Source of the DNA: Prochlorococcus sp. AG-347-J14
GTDB taxonomy: Bacteria; Cyanobacteriota; Cyanobacteriia; PCC-6307; Cyanobiaceae
Direction of reading: 5' to 3'
Assembly: GCA_003281505.1 (NCBI GenBank)
Contig: QCBU01000001.1
Span: forward strand, 62,001 to 126,000
DNA: 64,000 nt
Shown here: positions 1 through 9,437 of the stretch, piece after piece
Layout: every line of letters begins with the position of its first letter
How positions within the stretch are numbered: position 1 is the stretch's first letter
Translations under genes and position numbers: made by a program
Notes under the pieces: model-generated
Told to the model about the DNA's origin: nothing
Database searches by the model: none
The model's input: only the letters and a program-made list of their open reading frames with translations

Positions 1-614
1 CCATTTATTAATTCCCCTAAGTTATGAGGTGGAATATTAGTTGCCATTCCTACTGCTATTCCAGATGATCCGTTTAGAAGTAGTTGTGGGATTCTAGCAG
101 GTAAAACTGTAGGCTCTTGTTGAGAACCGTCAAAATTATCGGCGAAATCTACAGTTTCAGATTCAATATCCTCTAGTAAACTTTCATCTGTAAGAGACTG
201 TAAACGAGATTCTGTATATCTCATTGCGGCTGGAGGGTCATTATCAACAGAACCAAAGTTTCCATGACCATCTATGAGTGGCATCCTCATAGAGAAATCC
301 TGTGCCATCCTAACCAAAGCATCATAAACAGCTGTATCGCCATGAGGGTGGTATTTACCAAGTACTTCTCCAACAACTCTTGCACATTTTCTATATGGTC
401 TACCGCTAGTCAAACCAAGTTCATACATTGCATAAAGAATTCTTCTATGAACAGGTTTTAATCCATCTCTTGCATCTGGGAGAGCACGACCAACTATAAC
501 GCTCATTGCATACTCAAGGTATGAACGAGACATCTCATTTCTTAAGTCAGTCTGAATAATTCGGTCGTTATCTTCGCTTAATCCTGAGTTATCAGAATCT
601 AAAATATCAGACAT
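1..614 (-). CDS. gyrA: DNA gyrase subunit A, N-terminal part (cut by window edge)
   Basis: Catalytic subunit of the type II topoisomerase that introduces negative supercoils. The minus-strand frame starts at ATG (612-614) with MSDILDSD and runs off the window start, so only about 204 N-terminal residues are visible. Seen: the conserved segment [19 protein letters not shown], then [44 protein letters not shown] and [10 protein letters not shown], which holds the active-site tyrosine. These order and match GyrA closely; ParC is possible in principle, but cyanobacteria of this type normally have only gyrase. It is divergent from the guaB-type gene, with a 168-base spacer between them. Confidence 0.95.
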   Translation of the reverse strand, partial: MSDILDSDNSGLSEDNDRIIQTDLRNEMSRSYLEYAMSVIVGRALPDARDGLKPVHRRILYAMYELGLTSGRPYRKCARVVGEVLGKYHPHGDTAVYDALVRMAQDFSMRMPLIDGHGNFGSVDNDPPAAMRYTESRLQSLTDESLLEDIESETVDFADNFDGSQQEPTVLPARIPQLLLNGSSGIAVGMATNIPPHNLGELIN

Positions 615-782
615 ACAAAAATCCTTTTTTTAATAATAATCGCTGATTGTCATAATGAATAAAAAAAAAGAATTATTTAATTCTCAAATACTCACATTTA
701 CACATAAAATCAAAATAAAACCTGTTGTTTTTGAATAAACCTTGGCTTATTACCCCTTTAGTTGTTAATTTATTCAAAATAA

Positions 783-1958
783 ATGATAAATTCCGTGAAT
801 ATTGAACTTGGTTTAAATAAAAAAGTCAGAAGGGCTTATGGCATCGACGAAATAGCTTTAGTCCCTGGTAAAAGAACACTTGATTACGATTTGACTGATC
901 CTTCTTGGTCAATAGGTGATATCAAAAGAGAAGTCCCGATCGTAGCTAGTGCCATGGACAGTGTTGTCGATGTCAATACGGCTGTAGAACTTACAAAATT
1001 AGGTTCCATAGGTGTTATTAATATGGAGGGCATACAAACAAGATATGAAAATCCTGATGAAATATTAATCCAAATAGCATCAGTCGGGAAGAATGATTTC
1101 GTTCCGTTAATGCAGAAGATATACAGTGAACCCGTTAAGGAAGGATTGATTTTACAAAGAATAAATGAGGTCAAAGAAAGAGGAGGTATCGCTGCTTTTA
1201 GTGGGACTCCTCAAGCTGCTATTAAGTTTAGAGAAACACTAAATAATTCCAAAATAGATTTATTTTTTCTTCAAGGAACAGTTGTTTCAACTGAACATAT
1301 CGGTATGGAAGGCAAGGAAACATTAAATATTAAAGATCTTTGTCAATCTATGAATGTCCCAGTTGTAGCAGGAAATTGTGTTACTTACGAAGTCGCAAGA
1401 CTTCTCATGGATGCTGGAGTTGCAGGATTAATGGTTGGGATAGGACCTGGAGCGGCATGTACATCAAGAGGAGTGTTGGGGATTGGAATCCCACAAGCAA
1501 CTGCAATAGCTGATTGTAGCGCGGCAAGAAATGATTTCTTTAAAGAAAGTGGTCGTTATATTCCTATTATTGGTGATGGAGGAATTGTGACGGGCGGAGA
1601 TATCTGCAAATGTTTAGCATGTGGAGCAGATGCTGTAATGATTGGATCCCCAATAGCTAAATCCTCAAATGCTCCAGGTAAAGGATTTCACTGGGGTATG
1701 GCTACTCCAAGCCCTGTATTGCCAAGGGGCACAAGAATTGAAGTTGGTTCTACAGGATCCTTAGAAAGAATAATTAAAGGCCCTGCTTTACTTGATGATG
1801 GTACACATAACTTATTAGGAGCCATTAGAACTTCTATGAGTACTCTTGGGGCAAGAAATATAAAAGAAATGCAAGAAGTTGAAATAGTTATTGCTCCATC
1901 GCTTCTTACAGAGGGTAAGGTTTATCAAAAAGCTCAGCAGCTTGGGATGGGTAAGTAA
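783..1958 (+). CDS. guaB3: GuaB3-type IMP dehydrogenase/GMP reductase family protein
   Basis: A 391-residue TIM-barrel protein of the IMPDH/GMPR family. Seen: the nucleotide-binding and catalytic loop GPGAACTSRGVLGIG with the nucleophile Cys at residue 226, the phosphate-binding segment GDGGIVTGGDICKCLACGADAV and an N-terminal ALVPGKRTLDY. It lacks the CBS pair of normal IMPDH and is shorter than the usual 480-500 residues, which fits the GuaB3 class of actinobacteria and cyanobacteria. Cyanobacterial GuaB3 has been described as a GMP reductase, so the reaction here (GMP to IMP versus IMP to XMP) should not be assumed from the name. ATG start at 783. Yfr1 and trxA follow downstream. Confidence 0.88.
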   Translation: MINSVNIELGLNKKVRRAYGIDEIALVPGKRTLDYDLTDPSWSIGDIKREVPIVASAMDSVVDVNTAVELTKLGSIGVINMEGIQTRYENPDEILIQIASVGKNDFVPLMQKIYSEPVKEGLILQRINEVKERGGIAAFSGTPQAAIKFRETLNNSKIDLFFLQGTVVSTEHIGMEGKETLNIKDLCQSMNVPVVAGNCVTYEVARLLMDAGVAGLMVGIGPGAACTSRGVLGIGIPQATAIADCSAARNDFFKESGRYIPIIGDGGIVTGGDICKCLACGADAVMIGSPIAKSSNAPGKGFHWGMATPSPVLPRGTRIEVGSTGSLERIIKGPALLDDGTHNLLGAIRTSMSTLGARNIKEMQEVEIVIAPSLLTEGKVYQKAQQLGMGK

Positions 1959-2041
1959 TTCAATTAAAGAAAATTATAAAACCTTTGTGAATTAAGTATT
2001 AAATTGAAAAATTTTCTAATTTGGAGTTATTATTAAATGAT

Positions 2042-2097
2042 GGGGGAAACCCCATACTCCTCACACACTAAATCGCCCGATTAATCGGGCTTTTTTT
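2042..2097 (+). ncRNA. yfr1: Yfr1 small regulatory RNA
   Basis: A short RNA of about 56 nt. Seen: a 5' hairpin (GGGG, AAA, CCCC), a single-stranded stretch containing ACTCCTCACAC (2056-2066), then a perfect GCCCGA/TCGGGC hairpin followed by seven T. Known: cyanobacterial Yfr1 has exactly this hairpin, unpaired ACUCCUCACAC, terminator layout and lies between guaB and trxA in Prochlorococcus; it represses outer-membrane porin-type mRNAs by pairing. A TATTAAAT-like -10 element lies just upstream (about 2029-2037). Confidence 0.93.
2075..2097 (+). terminator. Rho-independent terminator of Yfr1
   Basis: Perfect 6-bp stem GCCCGA/TCGGGC (2075-2080 and 2085-2090), loop TTAA, followed by seven T. It forms the 3' end of Yfr1 and would also stop read-through from guaB3. 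Confidence 0.92.
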
Positions 2098-2187
2098 GAA
2101 ATTTTGTTACTTATATTATTTTATCTGTAATGAAATCATCACTTCAAAGAATTGCCTGCTAAATTTTCAAAAAGGAATACTTAAATT

Positions 2188-2511
2188 ATGTCATCAGCTC
2201 CAGCCGTAACTGATTCTTCATTTGACAAGGATGTACTGCAAAGTGATCTACCAGTATTGGTTGATTTTTGGGCACCATGGTGCGGTCCATGTAGGATGGT
2301 CGCTCCAGTTGTAGAAGAAATCTCAAAAGACTTTGAAGGGAAAATTAAAGTTTTTAAATTAAACACAGATGAGAATCCAAATGTAGCCAGTCAATATGGA
2401 ATTAGAAGTATTCCTACATTAATGATCTTTAAAGGAGGGCAAAAGGTTGATACCGTTGTTGGTGCCGTTCCAAAAGCAACTCTTTCGAGCACTTTAACTA
2501 AGCATTTATAA
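2188..2511 (+). CDS. trxA: Thioredoxin
   Basis: A 107-residue cytosolic protein-disulfide reductase. Seen: the active site [13 protein letters not shown] with redox cysteines 32 and 35, DFWA before it, and the cis-Pro segment [12 protein letters not shown]; the length is standard for the m-type. The neutral-to-acidic N-terminus lacks a signal peptide. It presumably receives electrons from ferredoxin- or NADPH-thioredoxin reductase. hisH follows after 11 bases, so co-transcription is likely. Confidence 0.96.
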   Translation: MSSAPAVTDSSFDKDVLQSDLPVLVDFWAPWCGPCRMVAPVVEEISKDFEGKIKVFKLNTDENPNVASQYGIRSIPTLMIFKGGQKVDTVVGAVPKATLSSTLTKHL

Positions 2512-2522
2512 ACTTAAAAGCT

Positions 2523-3140
2523 TTGCATAAAATTGGACTAATAGACTATGGAATGGGTAATATTCATTCTGTAACAAAATCTCTAGAAAGTCTTGGAGAA
2601 GAAATTATATTAATTAAAAACTTTAATGATTCAAATCTTTGTAAGGCGATAATACTTCCTGGAGTTGGAGCATTCGATCCAGCTATGAATAATCTCATAA
2701 ATACTGATTTAATAACTGATTTGAAAAGTTGGATTAAAAGTGGGAAGTCCTTTTTTGGGATATGCTTAGGTCTCCAACTCCTTTTTGAATCTAGTGATGA
2801 AGGAAAAGTTCAAGGGCTGGGAATTTTAAAAGGAAAAATACAAAAAATACCCAATATTGTTAACCAAAGAATCCCACACATGGGTTGGTGCAAACTTTTA
2901 CCCACCAAAAAAAATACTTTATTTGGGATTGAAGAATTAAATAATTGGGTCTATTTTGTACATTCATATCATGCAATCCCAGATGACATAAATATTATTG
3001 CAGCTCAGGTTGATTATGGCTCTGAAAAATTAACTGCAATGATTGAGAATGATAATTTATTGGCCTGTCAATTTCATCCGGAAAAATCTGGCAAAACCGG
3101 TGAAAAACTTTTGAGAAGATGGCTGAGTAATATTCAATAA
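2523..3140 (+). CDS. hisH: Imidazole glycerol phosphate synthase, glutaminase subunit
   Basis: Class I glutamine amidotransferase subunit that feeds ammonia to HisF in histidine biosynthesis. Seen: oxyanion/nucleophile segment FFGICLGLQLLFES with Cys81, and the catalytic His185 and Glu187 in CQFHPEKSG; IDYGMGN at the N-terminus is typical of HisH. 205 residues is a normal length. The start is TTG at 2523, only 11 bases after the trxA stop; no ATG in frame would retain the first strand (HKIGLIDYG). Confidence 0.95.
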   Translation: MHKIGLIDYGMGNIHSVTKSLESLGEEIILIKNFNDSNLCKAIILPGVGAFDPAMNNLINTDLITDLKSWIKSGKSFFGICLGLQLLFESSDEGKVQGLGILKGKIQKIPNIVNQRIPHMGWCKLLPTKKNTLFGIEELNNWVYFVHSYHAIPDDINIIAAQVDYGSEKLTAMIENDNLLACQFHPEKSGKTGEKLLRRWLSNIQ

Positions 3141-3153
3141 CGGATGCTTGGGG

Positions 3154-3753
3154 ATGAAGACTAACTTAAGATTAATTGGTGGCAAAAAACTCCAAAGTCC
3201 AAATAATTCTTATACCAGACCTACAACTTTGAGAGTAAGAGAGGCCATATTTAATATATTGAACAATAGAGTTGAAAATAGTAACTGGTTAGATTTATTT
3301 AGTGGAACAGGAGCCATATCTTGCGAAGCCTATAACCATGGGGCAAACAAAATACTTGCAATTGAAAAAAATAAAATCAACTCAAAAATTTGCTTAGAAA
3401 ATTTACTCTCGTTGGAGAACATAGAGAATAGGAGAAATGATATCGAAGTTATTTGTAAAGACGTTTTGAAATGGACAAAATCAAATTATGATAGAAACTT
3501 ATCATCTAGAAATATGGATTTAAACAAATTAAAATTTGATTTTGTTTATCTAGATCCTCCCTACGATGTTAATTTCCATGAATTAGTTTTAAATCAATTA
3601 TTCAATTGTAATTTTTTAAAAAAAGATTCAATAGTTATTTGTGAACATTCTCCAAACCTATTTATTAAAAAAAGTACTTTGTGGGAAACTATAGATGTAA
3701 GAAATTACGGGCAATCAAGATTAACATTTTTAATCAATGTCCAGCATCCCTGA
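3154..3753 (+). CDS. rsmD: 16S rRNA (guanine966-N2)-methyltransferase, RsmD family
   Basis: SAM-dependent methyltransferase acting on 16S rRNA during 30S assembly. Seen (numbering from ATG 3154): N-terminal [12 protein letters not shown] and the [15 protein letters not shown] signature, SAM motif [14 protein letters not shown] (46-59), and the N6/N2-methylase motif DPPY (134-137). An in-frame TTG at 3148 is possible, but ATG at 3154 is preferred because it keeps the full RsmD fold. Its last 24 bases overlap petG on the opposite strand. Confidence 0.9.
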   Translation: MKTNLRLIGGKKLQSPNNSYTRPTTLRVREAIFNILNNRVENSNWLDLFSGTGAISCEAYNHGANKILAIEKNKINSKICLENLLSLENIENRRNDIEVICKDVLKWTKSNYDRNLSSRNMDLNKLKFDFVYLDPPYDVNFHELVLNQLFNCNFLKKDSIVICEHSPNLFIKKSTLWETIDVRNYGQSRLTFLINVQHP

Positions 3754-3849
3754 ACCTCTTCTGTATTGATTCCATGCACTTACGAATAATCCAAGAAGAG
3801 TTATTGGAACTAAACCTAAAACAATTCCACATAGAAGAGGCTCGATCAT
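3730..3849 (-). CDS. petG: Cytochrome b6f complex subunit PetG
   Basis: A 39-residue single-span thylakoid protein of the cytochrome b6f complex (subunit 5), needed for its assembly or stability. Seen: [15 protein letters not shown] followed by the rest of one membrane helix and a polar tail ending [12 protein letters not shown], which matches PetG end to end. The frame stays open upstream to 3972, but the PetG start at 3849 is clear from the conserved MIEPLL terminus. The 3' end overlaps rsmD by 24 bases (tail to tail). Confidence 0.95.
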   Translation of the reverse strand: MIEPLLCGIVLGLVPITLLGLFVSAWNQYRRGSGMLDID

Positions 3850-3904
3850 TTTTTTGCCTTTTTTAAATTTCTTATTCACAATTGTTACATAGAGATTATT
3901 TTTT

Positions 3905-4291
3905 GTGTCAACATCTTCATCAACTGCAGCAGAAAGAGACTTTAAAAGAGAATTCTTAAAAATTGTTTTCATTGCATTTGGAGTTTTATTGATTTGTTTT
4001 TCAATATTTTTCGTAAATAATCATGAAAATAATAAATATATTATTGAAACTCTTAAGCTTAATGGTTCTGCTGAGGAAGGAGATGCTCTTTTTAAGATGA
4101 ATTGTGTTGGATGTCATGGAATTACAGCAAGAGGATTAGTGGGCCCAGACTTACACTCGATAACTAAACGTTTGAATGATAAAGAGATAATAAAACAAGT
4201 TACTGGAGGCCTTACTCCTCCTATGCCAAGTTTTGAAATTGATCCTGTAAATATGTCCAATTTATTAAATTATCTTCATAGCCTTGAATGA
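3905..4291 (+). CDS. Membrane-anchored class I cytochrome c (CytM-like)
   Basis: A 128-residue electron carrier with one heme c. Seen: an N-terminal membrane anchor (about residues 19-37), heme attachment motif CVGCH (67-71) and a likely axial Met107 in PPMPSF. The anchored, short cytochrome with this spacing resembles cyanobacterial cytochrome cM; the precise class is inferred. Start GTG at 3905; the divergent petG starts 55 bases upstream, so the two photosynthetic electron-transport genes share a promoter region. The stop overlaps the start of the next gene by 4 bases (translational coupling). Confidence 0.8.
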   Translation: MSTSSSTAAERDFKREFLKIVFIAFGVLLICFSIFFVNNHENNKYIIETLKLNGSAEEGDALFKMNCVGCHGITARGLVGPDLHSITKRLNDKEIIKQVTGGLTPPMPSFEIDPVNMSNLLNYLHSLE

Positions 4292-5037
4292 TTTTGGGAA
4301 AAAATTTTTCTAATTTAAAAGTAATATTAGTTGAACCAAAAGGCACTTTAAATGTAGGGAGCGTTGCCAGATTATGCTCCAACTTTGAAGTGGATGAATT
4401 AAGAATTGTTTCTCCGAAATGCGATATATTTTCTCTAGAAGCAAAAAAAATGGCCCTTAAAGGTCATAAATTTCTTGAAAATTGTAAGATTTTTGATGAT
4501 CTTCAAAAAGCAATTTTTGACTGTGATTTAGTTCTAGCATCTTGTGGAAGGATTGATGTAAATCAAAATTCATTTTTTGGATCCTCTGAAGATATATTTG
4601 ATTGGACTTTATCCTTTAAAAAGATCAATAATTTAGCAATTATATTTGGAAGAGAAGATAGAGGTTTAACTAACAGTGAATTGCTTCTGGCAAATAAAAC
4701 TTTTAATATCCCAACTTCTCAGAATAATCCTTCATTAAATCTTTCTCACGCAGTTTCAATAGCTTTGTATGAGTTAAATAAGTCCTCAAAAAGAAACTTT
4801 GATCAAGAGCTAAAAGTTTTTAATCTTGCATCATCAAAACAAATTCATGATTCGTTTTTGGAAATAGAGGAATTACTTTTGAAGGTTGGATATCTTTTAA
4901 AGCATACTTCTAAGGCAAAAATTAGTAAATTTAAGAATTTTATTTTGGGGGCAAATACATCAAAGCACGAAATAAATGTTTTAAGAGGAATTGTCCATCA
5001 AATAAACTGGTTTTTGAACAATTCAAAAAGAAACTAG
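4288..5037 (+). CDS. trmJ: TrmJ-like tRNA/rRNA 2'-O-methyltransferase (SPOUT family)
   Basis: A knotted SPOUT-class enzyme that methylates a ribose 2'-OH, by family probably position 32 of tRNA. Seen: motif 1 LVEPKGTLNVGSVARLC (14-30) with Asn22 and Arg28, motif 2 IFGREDRGLTNSEL (119-131) and motif 3 NPSLNLSHAV (147-156). At 249 residues it matches the TrmJ length (about 245). ATG at 4288 overlaps the upstream cytochrome stop, so it is the second gene of an operon. Confidence 0.85.
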   Translation: MILGKNFSNLKVILVEPKGTLNVGSVARLCSNFEVDELRIVSPKCDIFSLEAKKMALKGHKFLENCKIFDDLQKAIFDCDLVLASCGRIDVNQNSFFGSSEDIFDWTLSFKKINNLAIIFGREDRGLTNSELLLANKTFNIPTSQNNPSLNLSHAVSIALYELNKSSKRNFDQELKVFNLASSKQIHDSFLEIEELLLKVGYLLKHTSKAKISKFKNFILGANTSKHEINVLRGIVHQINWFLNNSKRN

Positions 5038-5159
5038 CTACATAAATAATTACGTTAGATTTTATTTCTTTGTAGTTTTAATTTGAAAGGGATATTTACT
5101 AAAAACATTTTCTGAAGTAGCATCTATTGATTATTTGAATATTTAAGAAAACTAAAACT

Positions 5160-6248
5160 GTGCCTACAACAAAGAAAAGAAGAGTTTTCCCATTTACAGC
5201 TGTAATTGGTCAAGAAGAAATGAAATTAGCCCTCTTGTTAAATGTTATTGATCCCAGAATTGGAGGTGTGATGATAATGGGTGATAGAGGGACTGGAAAG
5301 TCTACTACAATCAGAGCCTTAGCTGATTTGTTGCCTGCGATCGATGTTGTTAAAGACGATCCATATAATAGTTCTTTAGTCGATCCTGATTTACAAAGTA
5401 AAGAAGTTTTGGAAAAAATTACTCAAGGAGAAAATCTAGAGAGTATTCAAAAACAAGTACCTATGGTTGACTTACCTTTAGGGGCTACTGAAGACAGACT
5501 TTGTGGAACCATTGATATAGAGAAGGCTTTGAGTGAGGGTGTTAAGGCATTTGAACCAGGGTTATTAGCAAAAGCTAATAGGGGTTTATTATATGTTGAT
5601 GAAGTGAATTTGCTTGATGATCATTTAGTCGATGTACTTTTAGATTCGGCTGCTTCAGGATGGAATACAGTTGAAAGAGAGGGAGTATCAGTTCGACACC
5701 CTGCTAGATTTGTCCTTATTGGTTCAGGCAATCCGGAAGAAGGTGAGTTAAGGCCTCAACTATTAGATAGATTTGGAATGAGTGTTGAGGTTAAGACAGT
5801 TAGAGATGCTGAATTAAGAGTTCAAGTTGTGGATCAAAGAACTTCTTTTGACGATAATCCTGATGAGTTTTCATTGAGCGTTGAGAAACAACAGGATGAA
5901 CTTCAACAAAAGGTTATTAAAGCACAAGAAATATTAAATTCTGTTCAAATGGACGATGACCTAAGATTAAATATTTCTGCAATTTGCGGAGAACTAGATG
6001 TTGATGGTTTACGTGGAGATATTGTTACAAATCGATCGGCAAGAGCAATTGCAGCCTTTGAGGGCAGAACTGAAGTTCAAGAAGATGATATAGCAAGAGT
6101 TATTTCTTGTTCTTTAAGACATAGACTTAGAAAAGATCCCTTAGAACAAGTTGATTCAGGTGAAAGAGTTATTCAAGCTTTTTGTAAAGTATTTGATTTA
6201 GATGAAAAAGAAAATCTTTCAAAATTTCAATTATCTGCTGAAGCATAA
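5160..6248 (+). CDS. chlI: Magnesium chelatase ATPase subunit ChlI
   Basis: AAA+ motor of magnesium chelatase, which works with ChlD and ChlH to insert Mg2+ into protoporphyrin IX, the first committed step to chlorophyll. Seen: [19 protein letters not shown] near the N-terminus, Walker [10 protein letters not shown] (41-49), Walker [11 protein letters not shown] (143-152), and sensor/arginine-finger regions [19 protein letters not shown] and NRSARAIAA. 362 residues is the usual length. GTG start at 5160. ruvC follows after 5 bases. Confidence 0.97.
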   Translation: MPTTKKRRVFPFTAVIGQEEMKLALLLNVIDPRIGGVMIMGDRGTGKSTTIRALADLLPAIDVVKDDPYNSSLVDPDLQSKEVLEKITQGENLESIQKQVPMVDLPLGATEDRLCGTIDIEKALSEGVKAFEPGLLAKANRGLLYVDEVNLLDDHLVDVLLDSAASGWNTVEREGVSVRHPARFVLIGSGNPEEGELRPQLLDRFGMSVEVKTVRDAELRVQVVDQRTSFDDNPDEFSLSVEKQQDELQQKVIKAQEILNSVQMDDDLRLNISAICGELDVDGLRGDIVTNRSARAIAAFEGRTEVQEDDIARVISCSLRHRLRKDPLEQVDSGERVIQAFCKVFDLDEKENLSKFQLSAEA

Positions 6249-6253
6249 TAACA

Positions 6254-6727
6254 GTGAGAATAATTGGGATTGACCCTGGATTAGCTAGAGTTGGTTATGG
6301 AATAATTGAGATAGAAAATGAAAGAAAGATATTATTAGATTGTGGTGTTATTGAGACAGGTAAAGATAAAAAAGAAGAAGATAGACTTTATGAGATATTC
6401 CATGATCTAAATGAATTAATAAATCATTGGAAACCAACTGTAGCGGCAGTAGAAAAATTTTTTTTTTATAGGTCAAGTACTACCATTAGTGTGGTGCAGG
6501 CCAGAGGTGTAATTATGATGGTATTGGCCTCTAAAAAAATTGATGTTAGTGAGTACTCACCTGCTCAGATAAAATTAACAATTGCTGGGTCTGGAAAGGC
6601 ATCTAAGAAAGATATTCTTGATGCTGTTATGTATAACTTAGATCTTGACAAACCTCCAAAACCTGATGATTCAGCAGATGCATTGGCTATAGCACTCACA
6701 AAACTAAATGAGGATGGCTTTAACTGA
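6254..6727 (+). CDS. ruvC: Holliday junction resolvase RuvC
   Basis: Endonuclease that resolves Holliday junctions made by RuvAB. Seen: [13 protein letters not shown] with Asp7, VAAVEKFFF with Glu67, and the C-terminal acidic group in [13 protein letters not shown] (about 136-146), the canonical RNase H-like catalytic set. 157 residues is standard. GTG start at 6254, 5 bases after chlI, and 9 bases before the next gene. Confidence 0.95.
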   Translation: MRIIGIDPGLARVGYGIIEIENERKILLDCGVIETGKDKKEEDRLYEIFHDLNELINHWKPTVAAVEKFFFYRSSTTISVVQARGVIMMVLASKKIDVSEYSPAQIKLTIAGSGKASKKDILDAVMYNLDLDKPPKPDDSADALAIALTKLNEDGFN

Positions 6728-6736
6728 AAATTTAAT

Positions 6737-7294
6737 ATGACGATCTTTGAAAATAAAAAATTGGAGAGGGATAGGTTTAGAAAACTAAGAGATGGGATTA
6801 TTCTTAATCAAAGAGAAAATGTAGAAAAAAATGTAAGATTATATATAGATTCATTAATTAAGGGATATAAAAATATTGGTTATATAGCCATATATTGGCC
6901 TCTAAAAAATGAAGTTGATATAAGAAGTCTTAAGAAAAAATTTACCTTAGCTTTGCCTAGATGTGAAGGTAAAAAAGGGTTGTTATTTTATCCATGGGAC
7001 GAAAAACCTCTTACCAAAGACTCTGAGGGGATACTAAGTCCAAATAACTCTTCCCCATTAAGTCATTTGCAGATAAGTATGATATTTGTGCCATGTCTTT
7101 CCGTTGATAAAAATTTAACAAGATTAGGTTATGGAGGAGGTTATTTTGATAAATTAAGGAGAGATAATGCTTGGAGAAATGTTCCATGCATTGGAGTCTT
7201 AACCTCTAATTGTGTAAGTACGGTTCCATTAACCAGAGCTGAGTGGGATATTCCTTTATCGGGCTTTATCACAGAAAAAGAAATATTTGTATAA
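6737..7294 (+). CDS. 5-formyltetrahydrofolate cyclo-ligase
   Basis: Converts 5-formyl-THF plus ATP to 5,10-methenyl-THF in the folate one-carbon pool. Seen: N-terminal RDRFRKLR (the usual K/R-rich start), YWPLKNEVDI, and the family signature VPCLSVDKNLTRLGYGGGYFDKL. The 185-residue length is normal. It is ATG-started, 9 bases after ruvC, and continues the chlI-ruvC transcription unit. Confidence 0.9.
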   Translation: MTIFENKKLERDRFRKLRDGIILNQRENVEKNVRLYIDSLIKGYKNIGYIAIYWPLKNEVDIRSLKKKFTLALPRCEGKKGLLFYPWDEKPLTKDSEGILSPNNSSPLSHLQISMIFVPCLSVDKNLTRLGYGGGYFDKLRRDNAWRNVPCIGVLTSNCVSTVPLTRAEWDIPLSGFITEKEIFV

Positions 7295-7332
7295 TAGGAA
7301 ATTCATAAAGTGATTAATTTATAGTTTTAAAA

Positions 7333-7752
7333 ATGGAAAATCAGGAAAAATTCAATAATTTATCAAGATTAGTAGAAAAGTTGAAGAAATCAGATGATCC
7401 AAAAAGAAAATATGAATACATTTTATGGTTAGGTAAAAAATTGAAAGAACCAGATAATGAAATCCTTGTTGAAGAAAACAAAGTTAAGGGATGCGTTTCA
7501 GAAGTTTTTGTTAAGGCAAATATTAAAGACGGCAAATTATTTTGGGAAGGTTATTCTGATGCCCTAATAACCAAGGGTTTACTAGCATTTTTAATTACTG
7601 GGTTAAATGAATTAACACCAAATGAGGTTATTAAAATAGATAAGAAATTTATTGAAGATACTGGTTTGAGATCAAGCTTAACTCCTTCTCGGTCAAATGG
7701 TTTTTTAAACATATTGTTGAAAATGCAGTCTCAAGCAAATCAATTTTTGTAG
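7333..7752 (+). CDS. sufE: SufE-like cysteine desulfuration protein
   Basis: Sulfur acceptor that activates the SufS cysteine desulfurase and passes persulfide to the SufBCD scaffold for Fe-S assembly. Seen: VKGCVSEVFVKA with the acceptor Cys54, and upstream EYILWLGKKL. 139 residues, no extra domain. No suf genes lie in the window beside it. Confidence 0.9.
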   Translation: MENQEKFNNLSRLVEKLKKSDDPKRKYEYILWLGKKLKEPDNEILVEENKVKGCVSEVFVKANIKDGKLFWEGYSDALITKGLLAFLITGLNELTPNEVIKIDKKFIEDTGLRSSLTPSRSNGFLNILLKMQSQANQFL

Positions 7753-7796
7753 GCCTAATAATATAAAATTAAACTCAAAGTTAAAAGAGATAAAAA

Positions 7797-9098
7797 ATGA
7801 GAAAATGCAAAATTGGCATTATAGGTTTTGGAACTGTAGGTTCAGGGATTTATAAAATATTGAGTTCTGAAGCTGATACTCATCCAATTCTAAAAGAAAT
7901 AGAAATTGCAAAAATAGCAGTTAGAGATCTTAATAAAAAAAGGGATATTGAGCTAGATAAAAGTTTATTAACTGATGATCCGTTTAAATTAATTAATGAC
8001 CCCTCTATAGATGTAATTATTGAAGTAATGGGTGGGGTTGATTTGGCGAAAGATATTATTTTGCAGTCATTGAAATTAGGTAAATCTGTTGTTACAGCAA
8101 ATAAAGCAGTCATTGCAAGATATGGAGAAGAAATTTATAAAACTGCATCTAAAGAAGGACTTTATGTATTGTCAGAGGCGGCAGTTTGCGGGGGGATTCC
8201 TATCATTGAACCCTTAAAAAGATCATTAAAAAGTAACAGCATAAAAAAAATGGTTGGAATAATAAATGGCACAACAAATTTTATTCTTTCAAAGATGACA
8301 AATGAAAAAGCTGATTACAAGGAGACCTTAAAATTGGCTCAAAGACTTGGGTATGCAGAATTTGATCCAACTGCAGATGTTGAGGGCCATGATGCAGCTG
8401 ATAAGATTTCAATTCTTAGTGAACTTGCATTTGGAGGGAAAATTAAAAGAGAAGAGATTCATTCAGAGGGCATTAGTAAAATTAATCTAAAGGATATCGA
8501 ATATGCCAATAAATTAGGGTTTGAAATAAAGCTTTTAGCGTTCTCCGAAAGGGGACAAATTAATAGTAATGATTCACTCGCTTTAAATATTTGGGTAGGA
8601 CCTTCTTTGATTCCAAAATCTCATCCATTGTCAACAGTGAAGGGAGTTAATAATGCCTTATTGATTGAGGCTGATCCTCTCGGAGAAATAATGTTATACG
8701 GACCAGGTGCAGGGAGTGGCCCAACTGCAGCATCAGTAGTATCAGATATATTAAATCTGCATGCTGCCTCAGTAAAAAATAATAATTCAATCGATCCATT
8801 ATTATCTTTTGATTTCTGGAGAAACTGCCACATAATAAGTTCTTCACGAATAAATAAAAAAAATTACCTTAGAATTATTTGTCTTGATAGTCCAGGTGTC
8901 ATAGGAAAGATTGGAGATATTTTTGGAAAGAATAATGTATCAATTGAATCAATTGTTCAACTTGATGCTAGTGAGGACAAAGCTGAAATTGTCGTTATTA
9001 CTCATGAGGTGAATAATGGAGATTTTGAGAGATCGAAAGATGAAATAAATTCGCTAAAAGAAGTCAAAAATATTGCAAGTCAATTAAGTTGTATTTAA
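7797..9098 (+). CDS. hom: Homoserine dehydrogenase with C-terminal ACT domain
   Basis: NAD(P)-dependent reduction of aspartate semialdehyde to homoserine, the branch point to threonine and methionine. Seen: Rossmann motif IGFGTVGSGIY (9-19), TANKAVIARYG, the catalytic region GGIPIIEPLKRSL followed by GIINGTTNFIL, and RLGYAEFDPTADVEGHDAADK. An ACT domain occupies about residues 355-433 (LDSPGVIGKIGDIFGKNNVS), which in this family gives threonine feedback control. 433 residues is standard for the monofunctional enzyme. Confidence 0.95.
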   Translation: MRKCKIGIIGFGTVGSGIYKILSSEADTHPILKEIEIAKIAVRDLNKKRDIELDKSLLTDDPFKLINDPSIDVIIEVMGGVDLAKDIILQSLKLGKSVVTANKAVIARYGEEIYKTASKEGLYVLSEAAVCGGIPIIEPLKRSLKSNSIKKMVGIINGTTNFILSKMTNEKADYKETLKLAQRLGYAEFDPTADVEGHDAADKISILSELAFGGKIKREEIHSEGISKINLKDIEYANKLGFEIKLLAFSERGQINSNDSLALNIWVGPSLIPKSHPLSTVKGVNNALLIEADPLGEIMLYGPGAGSGPTAASVVSDILNLHAASVKNNNSIDPLLSFDFWRNCHIISSSRINKKNYLRIICLDSPGVIGKIGDIFGKNNVSIESIVQLDASEDKAEIVVITHEVNNGDFERSKDEINSLKEVKNIASQLSCI

Positions 9099-9168
9099 AA
9101 AAATAGTTTGCAAATTTCTTTATAGCTTGGTAAACCGAAGAAAGTAAGTGTTTGGTTTTAGCACCTTA

Positions 9169-9420
9169 ATGATTCATTCAAAACTATTAGATAATAATAA
9201 TGAAAATAATAATTATATTTTTTCTGATAACCTTTATAAAGGTGCTTGTGTAAAAATTAAAAATAGCAATAAGACTTTTCAAGTAATTGGTTTAAATAGA
9301 AGTAAAGAAATTTGTTGGGTGAGAGAGTGGCCTTTTGCTTGTAATTCAAAAAAAACATTTGTTTTAGAAATTAGCCAAATAACCTTACAAATTTTCTGCT
9401 CAAATAATTCTTCAGAATAA
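9169..9420 (+). CDS. Small conserved-looking protein of unknown function
   Basis: About 83 residues from ATG 9169; an in-frame GTG at 9148 would add seven. I do not recognise the family. Seen: an Asn-rich N-terminus, then a compact beta-rich core (GACVKIKNSNKTFQVIGL, ICWVREWPFA) ending in a short tail, with two Cys; no membrane segment. The core looks like a small SH3/KOW-like barrel but this is only an impression. It sits 17 bases before the ABC binding-protein gene. Confidence 0.6.
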   Translation: MIHSKLLDNNNENNNYIFSDNLYKGACVKIKNSNKTFQVIGLNRSKEICWVREWPFACNSKKTFVLEISQITLQIFCSNNSSE

Positions 9421-9437
9421 TTAAGAACTTAGGAAAT

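Noticed and set aside
264-461. 65-codon plus-strand frame
   Set aside because: It is the complementary strand of gyrA, which matches GyrA motifs throughout.
3681-3866. A 61-codon plus-strand frame after rsmD
   Set aside because: It is the antisense shadow of petG; petG matches its family over all 39 residues.
3850-3972. Upstream extension of the petG frame
   Set aside because: PetG begins MIEPLL at 3849 in the family; the extra 41 residues cross the start of the divergent cytochrome gene.
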